Source: Nanobdellota archaeon | GTDB taxonomy: Archaea > Nanobdellota > Nanobdellia > Parvarchaeales > Parvarchaeaceae | Assembly: GCA_021818665.1 (NCBI GenBank) | Contig: JAKATQ010000014.1 | Span: forward strand, 1 to 21,776 | Length of the DNA: 21,776 bases | Reading direction: 5' to 3' | In this document: piece by piece, positions 7,624 through 14,224 of the stretch | Layout: every line of letters starts with the position of its first letter | How positions within the stretch are numbered: position 1 is the first letter of the stretch | Position numbers and translations under genes: made by a program | The notes under the pieces: generated by a model | Told to the model about the DNA's origin: nothing | What the model saw: the letters and a program-made list of their open reading frames with translations, nothing else | Databases searched by the model: none

Positions 7624-8691
7624 ATGGACATCGAAAAGATAATCGAAAAATACGGATTGAACGTGGACAATACCGTACAACTACATTTCAAGGGTCTGAA
7701 AAGATCGACGCGCATATTCAAAATTTCTAAACCCGCCCTAGGCGAAAACACATACATCGTCGATACACTTGCCGGCAAAGACATCGCTTGCCATCCCTAT
7801 ATAGTCGGCAAGGAGCTCGATAGACTTGCGCTGTCAGCTGCAATAGAAGCAGCAAAAACGATAAGACACGTGGTGCTCACACGTGAGGCGCGTTCTACTA
7901 AAAGTATAGTGTTCGAACATGTCTTACGCGCGGCGCCCGGCTACAAATTATTGCCTGCGCTAAAAGCCACACTACCAGGTAGTCGCATCTCAGAGGCGTT
8001 TATAAGGCCTAAATATATACAAAAATCGTACAGGGACCACGCCACGCAAGAGTTGAAGACGGTCTATAAAGACTTTTCCGGTATCCCGCATGGAAAAAGA
8101 ATAATACTTTTCAAGCCGGACACCGAAGCTACCGGCGCCTCCGGAAAGCTAGCGCTGGAAGAAGCCATAAAGGAGAGCGAATTGAAGGGGTCTACCATAA
8201 CTGATGTCGTCCTGTACGGGTTCATGGCTATTCCCGGGCTCAGATTATTGAAGGACGTAGCCGACAGACACGGAATAAACATGTACGCGTTCGCGATAAG
8301 TAACATATCCGAACTAGCCTATAACAACTATGATATGACGCTGTATGGAACCGACGAGAGTTATTTTTCAAAATACGGAGAGGTAAGAAACCTGGGGAGC
8401 ATAGTAGACAGAAAAACACTAAAGAGGTATCTCCCAGAATTCATACCGGGTTGCGACCAGCCAGGAGACTGGTCCTCCAGACAAGAGCGCTTGTTTACAG
8501 GTAGAGGATATGAAAGCGGCGGTACAAAAGAACATCTGATTAGAAGCATGGCCTTGATAGAGCGGCTCAGAAAGATTCCCGGCTACGAAAAGTGGCAAGA
8601 CGCACTGGCTCAAGAGGAATTGACCAAACTGAGACTGACACTGTCAAAGTATTCCTTACCGGACGACGACGCCACGGCAGTATCGGTTTAG
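7624..8691 (+). CDS. Phosphoribosyltransferase-like protein (UPRT-like core)
   Basis: A 355-residue soluble protein. The central part resembles a type I phosphoribosyltransferase, most like uracil phosphoribosyltransferase. RIILFKPDTEATGASGK (159-175) aligns with the PRPP loop pattern of UPRT (VDPMLATGGS). It is followed by DVVLYGFMAIPGLRLLKDVADRHGI (194-218), like the strand-helix after the loop (VAxPEGL), and by MYAFAIS...YDMTLYGTDESYF (220-248). The acidic pair before ATG is shifted (D166, E168) relative to standard enzymes. An extra ~150-residue N-terminal part and a ~100-residue C-terminal tail match nothing I know. It could be a divergent salvage enzyme, a regulator, or a nucleotide-binding protein of other function. 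The stop overlaps the convergent gene by 4 bases. It is a single-gene transcript. Confidence 0.7.
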   Translation: MDIEKIIEKYGLNVDNTVQLHFKGLKRSTRIFKISKPALGENTYIVDTLAGKDIACHPYIVGKELDRLALSAAIEAAKTIRHVVLTREARSTKSIVFEHVLRAAPGYKLLPALKATLPGSRISEAFIRPKYIQKSYRDHATQELKTVYKDFSGIPHGKRIILFKPDTEATGASGKLALEEAIKESELKGSTITDVVLYGFMAIPGLRLLKDVADRHGINMYAFAISNISELAYNNYDMTLYGTDESYFSKYGEVRNLGSIVDRKTLKRYLPEFIPGCDQPGDWSSRQERLFTGRGYESGGTKEHLIRSMALIERLRKIPGYEKWQDALAQEELTKLRLTLSKYSLPDDDATAVSV

Positions 8692-9143
8692 CGACGGAAA
8701 TTTTCCCACTTAGGACCGAGAAATAGCGCTATGAGGAAGTTTATAGCCGCGCCCAATCCCCCGATTATGAGGAATGAAGCAGACAGCAGCCCAAGGCCTA
8801 AAGTCACGAAAGGAAATAGCCCCAGACCGATTACCAGCAGCGCCACGTTGCATATCTCGGTGATTACCACCAAGATGAACGCCATCACGACACCACTTAT
8901 TCTCCTTAAAAATACCAGTCCGCCGGATACGATATAAAGGCAAGATACCACAATGGCGATGATAGCGGCCCACCGGCTTAGAGGTATAAGTCCCGCGCTA
9001 CTTAATCCGCCGAGTATGCCGGGTGCAAATGCCAAAGTCACGGTGGCCAAGACTATCCAGAATACACCGTATATGAAAAGCATCAGGGTCGCAGCTAACA
9101 ATTTTTTTCCCTTAGCGCCCGGGATGCCATTACGAACCGTCAT
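8688..9143 (-). CDS. Four-helix membrane protein, unknown family
   Basis: A 151-residue, very hydrophobic protein. Predicted helices are at about 16-38, 57-78, 84-107 and 112-143 (the last perhaps two short helices). The ends are basic (VRNGIPGAKGKK at the N-terminus, PKWENFRR at the C-terminus), suggesting both face the cytoplasm. No catalytic motif or named family seen. The last four bases overlap the end of the convergent phosphoribosyltransferase-like gene. A weak TATA-like box, CATTAATAC (about 9164-9172), lies about 25 bases before the ATG. Gene reality is supported by coherent hydrophobic segments and lack of a better frame. Confidence 0.65.
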   Translation of the reverse strand: MTVRNGIPGAKGKKLLAATLMLFIYGVFWIVLATVTLAFAPGILGGLSSAGLIPLSRWAAIIAIVVSCLYIVSGGLVFLRRISGVVMAFILVVITEICNVALLVIGLGLFPFVTLGLGLLSASFLIIGGLGAAINFLIALFLGPKWENFRR

Positions 9144-9219
9144 TCCAAGATATGGTTTTCACAGTATTAATGATTTTATGATGAGACAAAGGCGTTTCCC
9201 AAAATTTCGTTTCGACGCG

Positions 9220-9228
9220 TTTTTAATC
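9220..9228 (+). promoter_or_regulatory. TATA box for membrane winged-helix gene
   Basis: Plus-strand TTTTTAATC, centre 25 bases before ATG 9249. Confidence 0.5.
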
Positions 9229-9248
9229 TCTTACTTGCTAATATTATT

Positions 9249-9911
9249 ATGTCGGTGTTCCAACAGCTAAGCAAAGATTTCAAGATGCTATTTATAGTCA
9301 CTGCCGTGGGAGGCATTCTTATAATGCTCAACGGTGCGCTTAATCTGATATTCGGCAACGCCGCCATTTACAGTTATTTCGTCAGTTTTCCGTTCCTTTC
9401 AGGCCAGCAGGCATCAGGTCTCGTAGCTGTGGGGGCCTTCATCAGCGGCTTGCTCATAGTAGGTGGGATACTGGTAGCCGCCGCATCAGAGAAGATGTTC
9501 TCGTTCGTAAACAAGAATCGCATCTTTGTAGCCATAGCGGCCGTAGTTATTGCCGTGTTGGGGTTTCCGACCGGTGGCGGCTTCCTGATAGGATTTATAT
9601 TGGTCCTGCTGTGCGGCGCTTGGCTGATCTTTATAAACCCACAGAAACGCCAGTCGATACGCACTAGTCCGCACGCGAAAAGCCGGTCGCCACAACTTCT
9701 AATCAACAGGGCCGACTTGAACAACGAAGAAAAGAAGATATTGAGGCTTATACGCGGCAGAAACGGTACTATACTGCAGAGCAATGTTATACAAGAAAGC
9801 GGGTTTTCCAAAGTTAAGATTACCCGTATTCTTAACAGACTAGAAGCCAAAGGCGCGATAGAACGGCGCAGGATGGGGATGTCCAACCTGGTGATATTAA
9901 AACAACGGTAA
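9249..9911 (+). CDS. Membrane-anchored winged-helix transcriptional regulator-like protein
   Basis: A 220-residue two-part protein. The N-terminal half has four predicted membrane helices (about 13-36, 58-78, 92-108, 111-128). A basic linker (NPQKRQSIRTSPHAKSRSP, about 130-148) leads to a C-terminal winged helix of about 65 residues. It begins LNNEEKKILRLI, continues with a helix-turn-helix (LQSNVIQESGFSKVKITRILNRLEAKG) and ends with the wing (IERRRMGMSNLVIL). This layout, membrane helices followed by a MarR-like HTH, is common in archaea and is thought to couple a membrane signal to DNA binding. The target may be its own promoter or the neighbouring membrane-protein genes; nothing in the sequence settles this. 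Start ATG with TATA 25 bases upstream. Confidence 0.85.
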   Translation: MSVFQQLSKDFKMLFIVTAVGGILIMLNGALNLIFGNAAIYSYFVSFPFLSGQQASGLVAVGAFISGLLIVGGILVAAASEKMFSFVNKNRIFVAIAAVVIAVLGFPTGGGFLIGFILVLLCGAWLIFINPQKRQSIRTSPHAKSRSPQLLINRADLNNEEKKILRLIRGRNGTILQSNVIQESGFSKVKITRILNRLEAKGAIERRRMGMSNLVILKQR

Positions 9912-9946
9912 GCATTAAAAACTGTTCACGAAACTAGTTTCAAGTA

Positions 9947-9957
9947 GGTTAAATAAG
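9947..9957 (+). promoter_or_regulatory. TATA box with no convincing downstream gene
   Basis: Plus-strand GGTTAAATAAG, a good match to boxes used by real genes here. It predicts a start near 9977-9980, where the candidate structured RNA begins. It could alternatively serve a leaderless GTG at 9980, but that frame does not look like a protein. Confidence 0.45.
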
Positions 9958-9977
9958 TCGTTTCATTCAAAATATCT

Positions 9978-10362
9978 TTGTGATTGAAATGAAAAATGAC
10001 ATCTCACCCGTCATGATTCCGGCCGTGGCCGGTCCGAACGAGAGCGCAATCTTAAGATGTGGCCTTCGACCGACTAATGCGAAAAGTGCAGATAAATCTT
10101 CCGTATGGAAATACGAAGAACACGGCCGGAAAGCAAGCAAGAACTTGCAAGGCAGACTCAAAACCGAAATGTTGACCGCGTTTGGCTTGGACGAAATGAT
10201 GGCTAAGGAAACCCTGAGCAAAGCCCCAGTCGTTCACCGATTAGAAAAATCCGGGGTATGCGAATCCCCGGAGCGCGGCCGATACATATCTGTTGCGGCA
10301 GATTACCCCACTCCCGCCCCGCATAAGGGGCGGTTTAACGCTCAACGGCTCCGACCGTTAAA
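9978..10362 (+). ncRNA. Candidate structured RNA of unknown class
   Basis: This 489-base gap (9912-10400) has no credible protein. The plus strand carries a TATA box and then a run of hairpins. One is CCGGC/GCCGG (10019-10032). Another is a 5-bp stem CGTAT/ATACG closing a GGAA (GNRA-type) tetraloop and extended by TCTT/AAGA across one bulged C (10097-10119). Others are GCAA/TTGC (10137-10148), TCCGGGG/CCCCGGA with a nine-base loop (10250-10272), ATCTG/CAGAT (10288-10303), CCGCCCC/GGGGCGG with loop GCATAA (10314-10333) and TTTAACG/CGTTAAA (10334-10362). The GNRA loop is on the plus strand, favouring that orientation. I could not match it to RNase P RNA, SRP RNA, tRNA or 5S rRNA. The ends are estimates. 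It could instead be an unusual coding region or regulatory DNA. Confidence 0.35.
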
Positions 10363-10370
10363 AAACGATA

Positions 10371-10380
10371 TAATTATAAA
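10371..10380 (+). promoter_or_regulatory. TATA box for DUF981 gene
   Basis: Plus-strand TAATTATAAA, centre 25 bases before ATG 10401. The near-palindromic box could also fire on the minus strand into the candidate RNA region. Confidence 0.6.
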
Positions 10381-10400
10381 GAGGGGGGCCCTTAATCTTT

Positions 10401-11015
10401 ATGGCTTTTACGGATGAGCTGGTATTTTACCTTTTCACGCTAGCTTTCTCCGGATTACTGTTAGCGTACTTTATGACCGACGCGTACTTGGACTATAGAA
10501 AAGGCAAGATGGAGATAAAGAAGAGGTTAGAAAGCCTATCGCTACCACTCCTTCTTCTAGGCGGTTACCTTCTAGTGATAGGCGTAGTTTCACAGTTCAC
10601 CTGGTTCTTGCCAGGAGCCTACGATATACTGTTTTTTGACCCGATAGTAGCCTTCGGACTGATTCTGATAGCCTTCTCATTATCAGCAAGATACGACGTA
10701 GCGTCCAAGTACGTCGGGTTCATGGCGCTACTTTTCGGTATAATGACCGTCCTTTATGGTGTATTCGGTTACAATATCGGGCTCACAAAAGAACCGCTAG
10801 AGTTCCTTGCACTTTTCGTATTATTCGGCGCATCCGGCATAATGACGTTTCCGGCTACCCTGATAATAGATAATTTTCCACGCACAAAATCGGCTATGCC
10901 AAAATACTGGCATTTTTTCCTGGCAGTGTTGTGGCTGCTCCTTATCTTTGCCGGTGCCGCCGCTTTTACCATAGCCGTAGGCGCACTTCCGGCTCATCTG
11001 GCCAACCCGCCTTGA
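10401..11015 (+). CDS. Six-helix membrane protein, DUF981-like
   Basis: A 204-residue integral membrane protein with predicted helices at about 7-25, 48-66, 77-95, 101-123, 132-155 and 170-194. The overall pattern (acidic loop FMTDAYLDYRKG after helix 1, FTWFLPGAYDILFFDP before helix 3, KSAMPKYWHFF before helix 6) resembles the DUF981 family of archaeal membrane proteins, whose function is not known. The family name is from memory and is moderately sure; the topology is direct. ATG start with a TATA box 25 bases upstream, so a leaderless single-gene transcript is likely. Confidence 0.75.
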   Translation: MAFTDELVFYLFTLAFSGLLLAYFMTDAYLDYRKGKMEIKKRLESLSLPLLLLGGYLLVIGVVSQFTWFLPGAYDILFFDPIVAFGLILIAFSLSARYDVASKYVGFMALLFGIMTVLYGVFGYNIGLTKEPLEFLALFVLFGASGIMTFPATLIIDNFPRTKSAMPKYWHFFLAVLWLLLIFAGAAAFTIAVGALPAHLANPP

Positions 11016-11077
11016 ACTGACATAGACCAGTTATCTTTTTAGTCTTAATGTGTAGTAAGAGAATAATCCTACTTTTC

Positions 11078-11085
11078 TTTAAATA
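11078..11085 (+). promoter_or_regulatory. TATA box for DUF1059 gene
   Basis: Plus-strand TTTAAATA, centre about 38 bases before ATG 11120. It predicts a transcript starting near 11106-11109, just at the Shine-Dalgarno site; a short leader of about 12 bases is expected. Confidence 0.55.
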
Positions 11086-11106
11086 GTATCCGTCGCTTGA
11101 ATTATT

Positions 11107-11111
11107 GGAGG
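11107..11111 (+). promoter_or_regulatory. Shine-Dalgarno site of DUF1059 gene
   Basis: GGAGG, eight bases before ATG 11120. It decides the start: a TTG in the same frame at 11105 overlaps this site and is not the initiator. It is the clearest Shine-Dalgarno site I found at a single-gene promoter in the window. Confidence 0.65.
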
Positions 11112-11119
11112 CGACGAAT

Positions 11120-11299
11120 ATGGGATTTGAATTTAGGTGTAGGGACATAGGAATGGAGTGCTCGTTTGAGGCACGACACGCAGATAAGAAAGGGCTCCTG
11201 CAGGAGATAGAGAAGCACGCTAGAGAGGCGCACCAGATGGAGCGCATTCCAGACGACCTGCGCAAGAAGATAGACCGGGCAGTGAGAAAAACAAAGTAA
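11120..11299 (+). CDS. DUF1059 family small protein
   Basis: A 59-residue protein starting MGFEFRCRDIGMECSFEAR. The CRDIGMxCSFEA block, then a helix with HAREAHQMERIPDDLRKKI, is the hallmark of DUF1059. These are small, soluble proteins widespread in archaea and bacteria, with two conserved Cys (here C7 and C14) and paired His (HAxxxH) that could bind a metal. Function is not known. The start is set by the GGAGG eight bases upstream. A 9-bp inverted repeat just after the stop is a probable transcript end. Monocistronic. Confidence 0.88.
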   Translation: MGFEFRCRDIGMECSFEARHADKKGLLQEIEKHAREAHQMERIPDDLRKKIDRAVRKTK

Positions 11300-11310
11300 G
11301 GTCTTCGTTC

Positions 11311-11343
11311 GCAACGCACGCTTTTCTTTTTAATGTGCGTTGC
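11311..11343 (+). terminator. Inverted repeat with T-rich loop after DUF1059 gene
   Basis: A perfect 9-bp inverted repeat, GCAACGCAC (11311-11319) and GTGCGTTGC (11335-11343), encloses a 15-base T-rich spacer (CTTTTCTTTTT within it). It begins 12 bases after the stop codon. The T tract lies in the loop rather than after the stem. It may act through the T tract (archaeal T-rich termination) or as a 3' protective hairpin. From 11344 to 11440 I see nothing further. Confidence 0.5.
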
Positions 11344-11440
11344 CAGATATTATTATCCACGGAAAACGTTCAAAAATACATCGTTGCCGGACGATCTGGA
11401 TGAATCCGAACTCGGATAAAAACCGTCTAAATTACGCGTT

Positions 11441-11998
11441 CTAAAGGAGGAAACGTCCTGCAAAGATGACACCCCACAGCAGTATAGGATATACTATCAT
11501 TCTCTCCATGCCGCCCGGGCCAAGACCCAGATATACTCCGGCCAAAAACAGCACCGTCGCCGTCAGGCTCGTAACGCCAAGTACTATCGAAGGATACCTT
11601 ATCGGTGTTTTTTGCGTCGCACCGAAGTAGATTGCAGCTACGGCTCCAAACAGGAACACGGCCGCGGAAAACAGCCCATGTATTATTCCAAAGCTCTCAT
11701 TGAATATGCCGACACCTATCGCAGATATGCCGGCTATGAATACCAATGCAGGGAATATGGTGAGTTTCAATCCGCGGTGCAGGAGATACGCGCCAATCGC
11801 CAGCAGCACTCCAAGTAGCACTATAGATGGATCGAAGATGACGGCCGTATTTCCTACGCCGAGATCGCTTATGTAATTATTAGAAACGCTGTATCCGGGG
11901 TAGACTGCCTCGGCCACGATCATCGCAATTATGAAATATATTATGCCGAGCCCGATAAGAAGGCCAGCAGTCTTTAGATTAGAAGCCTCTTTTTTCAT
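11441..11998 (-). CDS. DUF998-like membrane protein
   Basis: A 185-residue membrane protein with six predicted helices. After the first helix comes YPGYSVSNNYISDLGVG (about 34-50), the conserved YPGYS...N.ISDLG loop typical of DUF998. A later FNESFGIIHGLFSAAVF segment also fits. DUF998 members have no established biochemical role. The frame is open to an ATG at 12013, but the ATG at 11998 (MKKEASN) has a minus-strand TATA box (GGTTAAATGT) exactly 26 bases upstream, so it is preferred. Transcribed divergently from the thioesterase. Confidence 0.82.
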   Translation of the reverse strand: MKKEASNLKTAGLLIGLGIIYFIIAMIVAEAVYPGYSVSNNYISDLGVGNTAVIFDPSIVLLGVLLAIGAYLLHRGLKLTIFPALVFIAGISAIGVGIFNESFGIIHGLFSAAVFLFGAVAAIYFGATQKTPIRYPSIVLGVTSLTATVLFLAGVYLGLGPGGMERMIVYPILLWGVIFAGRFLL

Positions 11999-12018
11999 AA
12001 TGGATATCGGCAAGCTTT

Positions 12019-12028
12019 ACATTTAACC
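12019..12028 (-). promoter_or_regulatory. TATA box for DUF998-like gene
   Basis: Minus-strand GGTTAAATGT, centre 26 bases before ATG 11998. Confidence 0.6.
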
Positions 12029-12056
12029 TTTTGTGGGGGTGGCAGACGGCATCTGA

Positions 12057-12065
12057 TTTATTAAT
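12057..12065 (+). promoter_or_regulatory. TATA box for thioesterase gene
   Basis: Plus-strand TTTATTAAT, centre 25 bases before ATG 12086. It is separated from the divergent DUF998 box by about 30 bases containing a G-rich stretch. Confidence 0.6.
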
Positions 12066-12085
12066 CCCGGAGTAGAGATATTAGT

Positions 12086-12493
12086 ATGGATAAGACGGTA
12101 ATAAAGAGGATAATCGAGGAAGACCCGTTTCTAAAGTATGTGGGCGTAAAGGTGCTTTCGCTTAAGGAGGGCTACTGCAAAATAAGCGTTGGCTTCAGGA
12201 AAGAATTGACCCGGCTAGGCGACATGATGAATGGGGGCGCGATAGCCACGCTAGCCGATTCCGCAGGAGGATGCGCCGTGCTTACCCTCAATGACAGGAG
12301 CAACCAAGTCACCGTACAGCTAGACACGTCGTTCTTACGGACTATAAAAACTGGTCCGGTGGTTGCTGAAGCCAGTGTGACTCGGAAAGGAAAGGTTCTG
12401 TCCTTTGCGGACGTCAAGATATTCGACGGCGATAAACAACTATGTGCTGCAGCCAAAGGCATCTGGTTCGTTTTCGGCGACATCGGCAGATGA
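12086..12493 (+). CDS. PaaI-like hotdog-fold acyl-CoA thioesterase
   Basis: A 135-residue single hotdog domain. The signature MMNGGAIATLADSAGGCAVLT (47-67) contains the central helix with N49-G50-G51 and the predicted catalytic acid D58. It is followed by the five-strand sheet (QVTVQLDTSFLRTIKTGPVVAEASVTRKGKVLSFADVKIFD). The position that is His in HGG-type members is Asn here. Members hydrolyse acyl-CoA or aromatic acyl-CoA to free acid and CoA. It lies 34 bases before the acyl-CoA dehydrogenase, on the same strand but with a separate TATA box for that gene. A role in clearing stalled acyl-CoA or recycling CoA during beta-oxidation is inferred from this position; the substrate is unknown. 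Confidence 0.88.
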   Translation: MDKTVIKRIIEEDPFLKYVGVKVLSLKEGYCKISVGFRKELTRLGDMMNGGAIATLADSAGGCAVLTLNDRSNQVTVQLDTSFLRTIKTGPVVAEASVTRKGKVLSFADVKIFDGDKQLCAAAKGIWFVFGDIGR

Positions 12494-12498
12494 GAATA

Positions 12499-12509
12499 GT
12501 TAAATAATA
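12499..12509 (+). promoter_or_regulatory. TATA box for acyl-CoA dehydrogenase gene
   Basis: Plus-strand GTTAAATAATA, centre 25 bases before ATG 12528. It lies entirely in the 34-base gap after the thioesterase stop. Confidence 0.65.
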
Positions 12510-12527
12510 CCGGCGTATCACCATATA

Positions 12528-13745
12528 ATGGACAAGTCCTTTTCTGAATCTATAGAGATTCTTAAGACGCTATATGATTTTTCAGCGGAAGACATGCAGA
12601 TACTTGAAAGGGTCGATGCCGCGGCCTCGGAGCTTGTCCCATCAGAGATAGACCATTATCTTAAGAGAGAACTCAATACAGATGCACCTAGGATAGCGAA
12701 GAAACACGGTATTCTTGGCCTGCCGATAGATAAAAAGTATGGTGGGCTAGGCGCAAATCCGCTCGTTGGCGTGCTGGCGGGCGAAAGATTCGGACAGGTC
12801 GGTCTTGGCTTTTCCACTTTTTTTGGCGCCAATGTCATGCTCGGCCAGATGTCCGTTCAGATGTGGGGAAGCGACGAGCAGAAGGAACGCTACCTTAGAC
12901 GCGCCGCAGCCGGTGACATAATAATGGCTTTCGGCTTAACCGAGCCTGAAGCGGGCAGCGACCCGATGTCGTTGAAGACGAATTATGAGAAAAAAGGAAA
13001 TAAATTCGTCATAAACGGGTCTAAATATTTCATATCTAATGGCGGGATAGCCGATGCACTGATAGTCTTTGCCAGGTCGAAAGACAAACCAGACGAGATA
13101 TCCGCTTTCCTCGTTGATACGGATACGAAAGGCTTCGGAGTAGAAATGGACCTTACGGAAAAAATAGGGCTATTTACCTCTAACACCGCCATGCTGAGCT
13201 TTCAGGACATGGAAGTACCGGAGGAAAATGTGCTTGGGACGCTTGGGAACGGCATGTACGTAGCATACTCATCCATACTCAATGGCAGGATGGGTGTAGC
13301 TTCCGCCTGTACCGGTGTGATAAGAGATTGCCTTAATGCTTCGGTTGACAGGGCAAGGGAGCGCGTCCAATTCGGCAAGGAGATAGGCAAGCACCAGCTT
13401 ATACAGGAGCACATAGCGGAGATGGCGCTGAACTTGGAAAGGACAAGGTGGCCGACTTACATAACCGCCCTTAGAGCGATAGAATACGGTAAAAACCCAT
13501 CTGCTGAGCTCGTGAGAGAACTAGACCAGAGAAGCGCGATAGCGAAAAGAATAGCTTCCAGAGCTGTCTGGGAATCTGCAGACCACGCTGTACAGGTGTT
13601 CGGCGGCTTTGGTTACTCGCTGCTATCGCCGGTAGGCAGGCACTATTGTGATGCGAGAGTCACCAGGATATTCGAAGGCACCGACGAGATAATGGAGCTC
13701 AAGATAGCAGAGCATATCCTAGGAAAAGGCTTCCGGGCGTTCTAA
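12528..13745 (+). CDS. Acyl-CoA dehydrogenase (FAD)
   Basis: 405 residues, the usual length. It catalyses the first oxidation of beta-oxidation, acyl-CoA to trans-2-enoyl-CoA, passing electrons from FAD to electron-transfer flavoprotein (not encoded here). Evidence: the N-terminal helical domain; the FAD/substrate signature GLTEPEAGSD (136-145) with INGSKYFISNG (162-172); RVQFGKEIGKHQLIQ (279-293); QVFGGFGYS (356-364); and IFEGTDEIM (381-389). There E383 occupies the position of the catalytic base of medium-chain-type enzymes (YEGT motif). Chain-length specificity cannot be read with confidence. The CoxG-like gene follows after 3 bases, so the two form an operon. Confidence 0.95.
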   Translation: MDKSFSESIEILKTLYDFSAEDMQILERVDAAASELVPSEIDHYLKRELNTDAPRIAKKHGILGLPIDKKYGGLGANPLVGVLAGERFGQVGLGFSTFFGANVMLGQMSVQMWGSDEQKERYLRRAAAGDIIMAFGLTEPEAGSDPMSLKTNYEKKGNKFVINGSKYFISNGGIADALIVFARSKDKPDEISAFLVDTDTKGFGVEMDLTEKIGLFTSNTAMLSFQDMEVPEENVLGTLGNGMYVAYSSILNGRMGVASACTGVIRDCLNASVDRARERVQFGKEIGKHQLIQEHIAEMALNLERTRWPTYITALRAIEYGKNPSAELVRELDQRSAIAKRIASRAVWESADHAVQVFGGFGYSLLSPVGRHYCDARVTRIFEGTDEIMELKIAEHILGKGFRAF

Positions 13746-13748
13746 ACT

Positions 13749-14195
13749 ATGAAAATAGATTTAAACGGCTCCTTTGATCTCGGTGTCGGCTTATCCAAAA
13801 GTTTCGCTTTTCTAACGGATCCTAGAAAATTGAGTACATGCGTTGCAGACCTAAAACAGACTAAAATAACTGGTGACCATACATTTGAGACCGTCTTGGG
13901 AGTCAAGATAGGCCCAGTAAATGGCAATTTCAACGCAAGGTGCGACATAGAGCCATCGCCACCGGACACCGTTTCGATAAATATAGAGGGAGCCGGTACG
14001 GCGAGCACGATGCACCTAGTGCTTTCGCTCAAGCTCGGCAAGAAGACTGAAAAACTAACCAGCGTAGTTTGGGAGGCAACTGCCGACATAACGGGTCTTG
14101 TAAGTGGACTTGGAGAAACGGTCCTGAGACAGCTGAGTAAATCGAGAATAGAAGAAATAATCGGCGCCTTGAAGAAGAGTATAACCACACAGTGA
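13749..14195 (+). CDS. CoxG-like SRPBCC-fold protein
   Basis: A 148-residue protein of the CoxG (carbon monoxide dehydrogenase subunit G) family within the START/SRPBCC fold. It begins GSFDLGVGLSKSFAFLTDPRKLSTCV and contains VKIGPVNGNFNARC (about 51-64), INIEGAGTAS and VVWEATADITGLVSGLGETVLRQL, all in family order. SRPBCC domains bind hydrophobic ligands in a deep pocket. CoxG members are usually discussed with CO dehydrogenase, but no Cox subunits are in this window. Here it follows the acyl-CoA dehydrogenase stop by 3 bases, so a role in handling acyl chains or anchoring the dehydrogenase to membrane or ETF is plausible inference. The short acidic/basic tail lacks a membrane helix. Confidence 0.82.
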   Translation: MKIDLNGSFDLGVGLSKSFAFLTDPRKLSTCVADLKQTKITGDHTFETVLGVKIGPVNGNFNARCDIEPSPPDTVSINIEGAGTASTMHLVLSLKLGKKTEKLTSVVWEATADITGLVSGLGETVLRQLSKSRIEEIIGALKKSITTQ

Positions 14196-14224
14196 CGAGT
14201 AGTTCTCTGCGGAAAACGAGGCAA

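Noticed and set aside
9374..9886. Minus-strand 170-codon frame opposite the membrane winged-helix gene
   Set aside because: The plus-strand protein has coherent membrane helices and a winged helix; the reverse frame shows no domain.
10250..10272. tRNA T-arm (GGGG...CGAATCCCC resembles a T stem-loop)
   Set aside because: The loop is nine bases rather than seven, and no acceptor, D or anticodon arms could be drawn around it.
9978..10362. RNase P RNA or SRP RNA
   Set aside because: I looked for the RNase P conserved segments (GAGGAAAGUCC-like and ACAGAA...GGCUUA-like) and for the SRP helix 8 motif (CAGG...CCGGAAGG...AGCA). Only loose partial resemblances were found, so no class is claimed.
9980..10417. 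A 145-codon open frame starting with GTG across the intergenic stretch
   Set aside because: It runs through the TATA box and start codon of the next gene, its composition is unlike neighbouring proteins (few hydrophobic blocks, CGN arginines and ATC/ATT isoleucines where neighbours prefer AGA/AGG and ATA), and antisense frames are also open, as expected for a GC-rich structured region.
10966..11319. Minus-strand frames opposite the DUF1059 gene
   Set aside because: The plus-strand 59-residue protein has the full DUF1059 signature and a Shine-Dalgarno site; the reverse frames are shadows.
13742..14224. Minus-strand 160-codon frame opposite the CoxG-like gene
   Set aside because: It is Ser/Leu/Pro-rich, typical of an antisense shadow; the plus strand matches the CoxG family.
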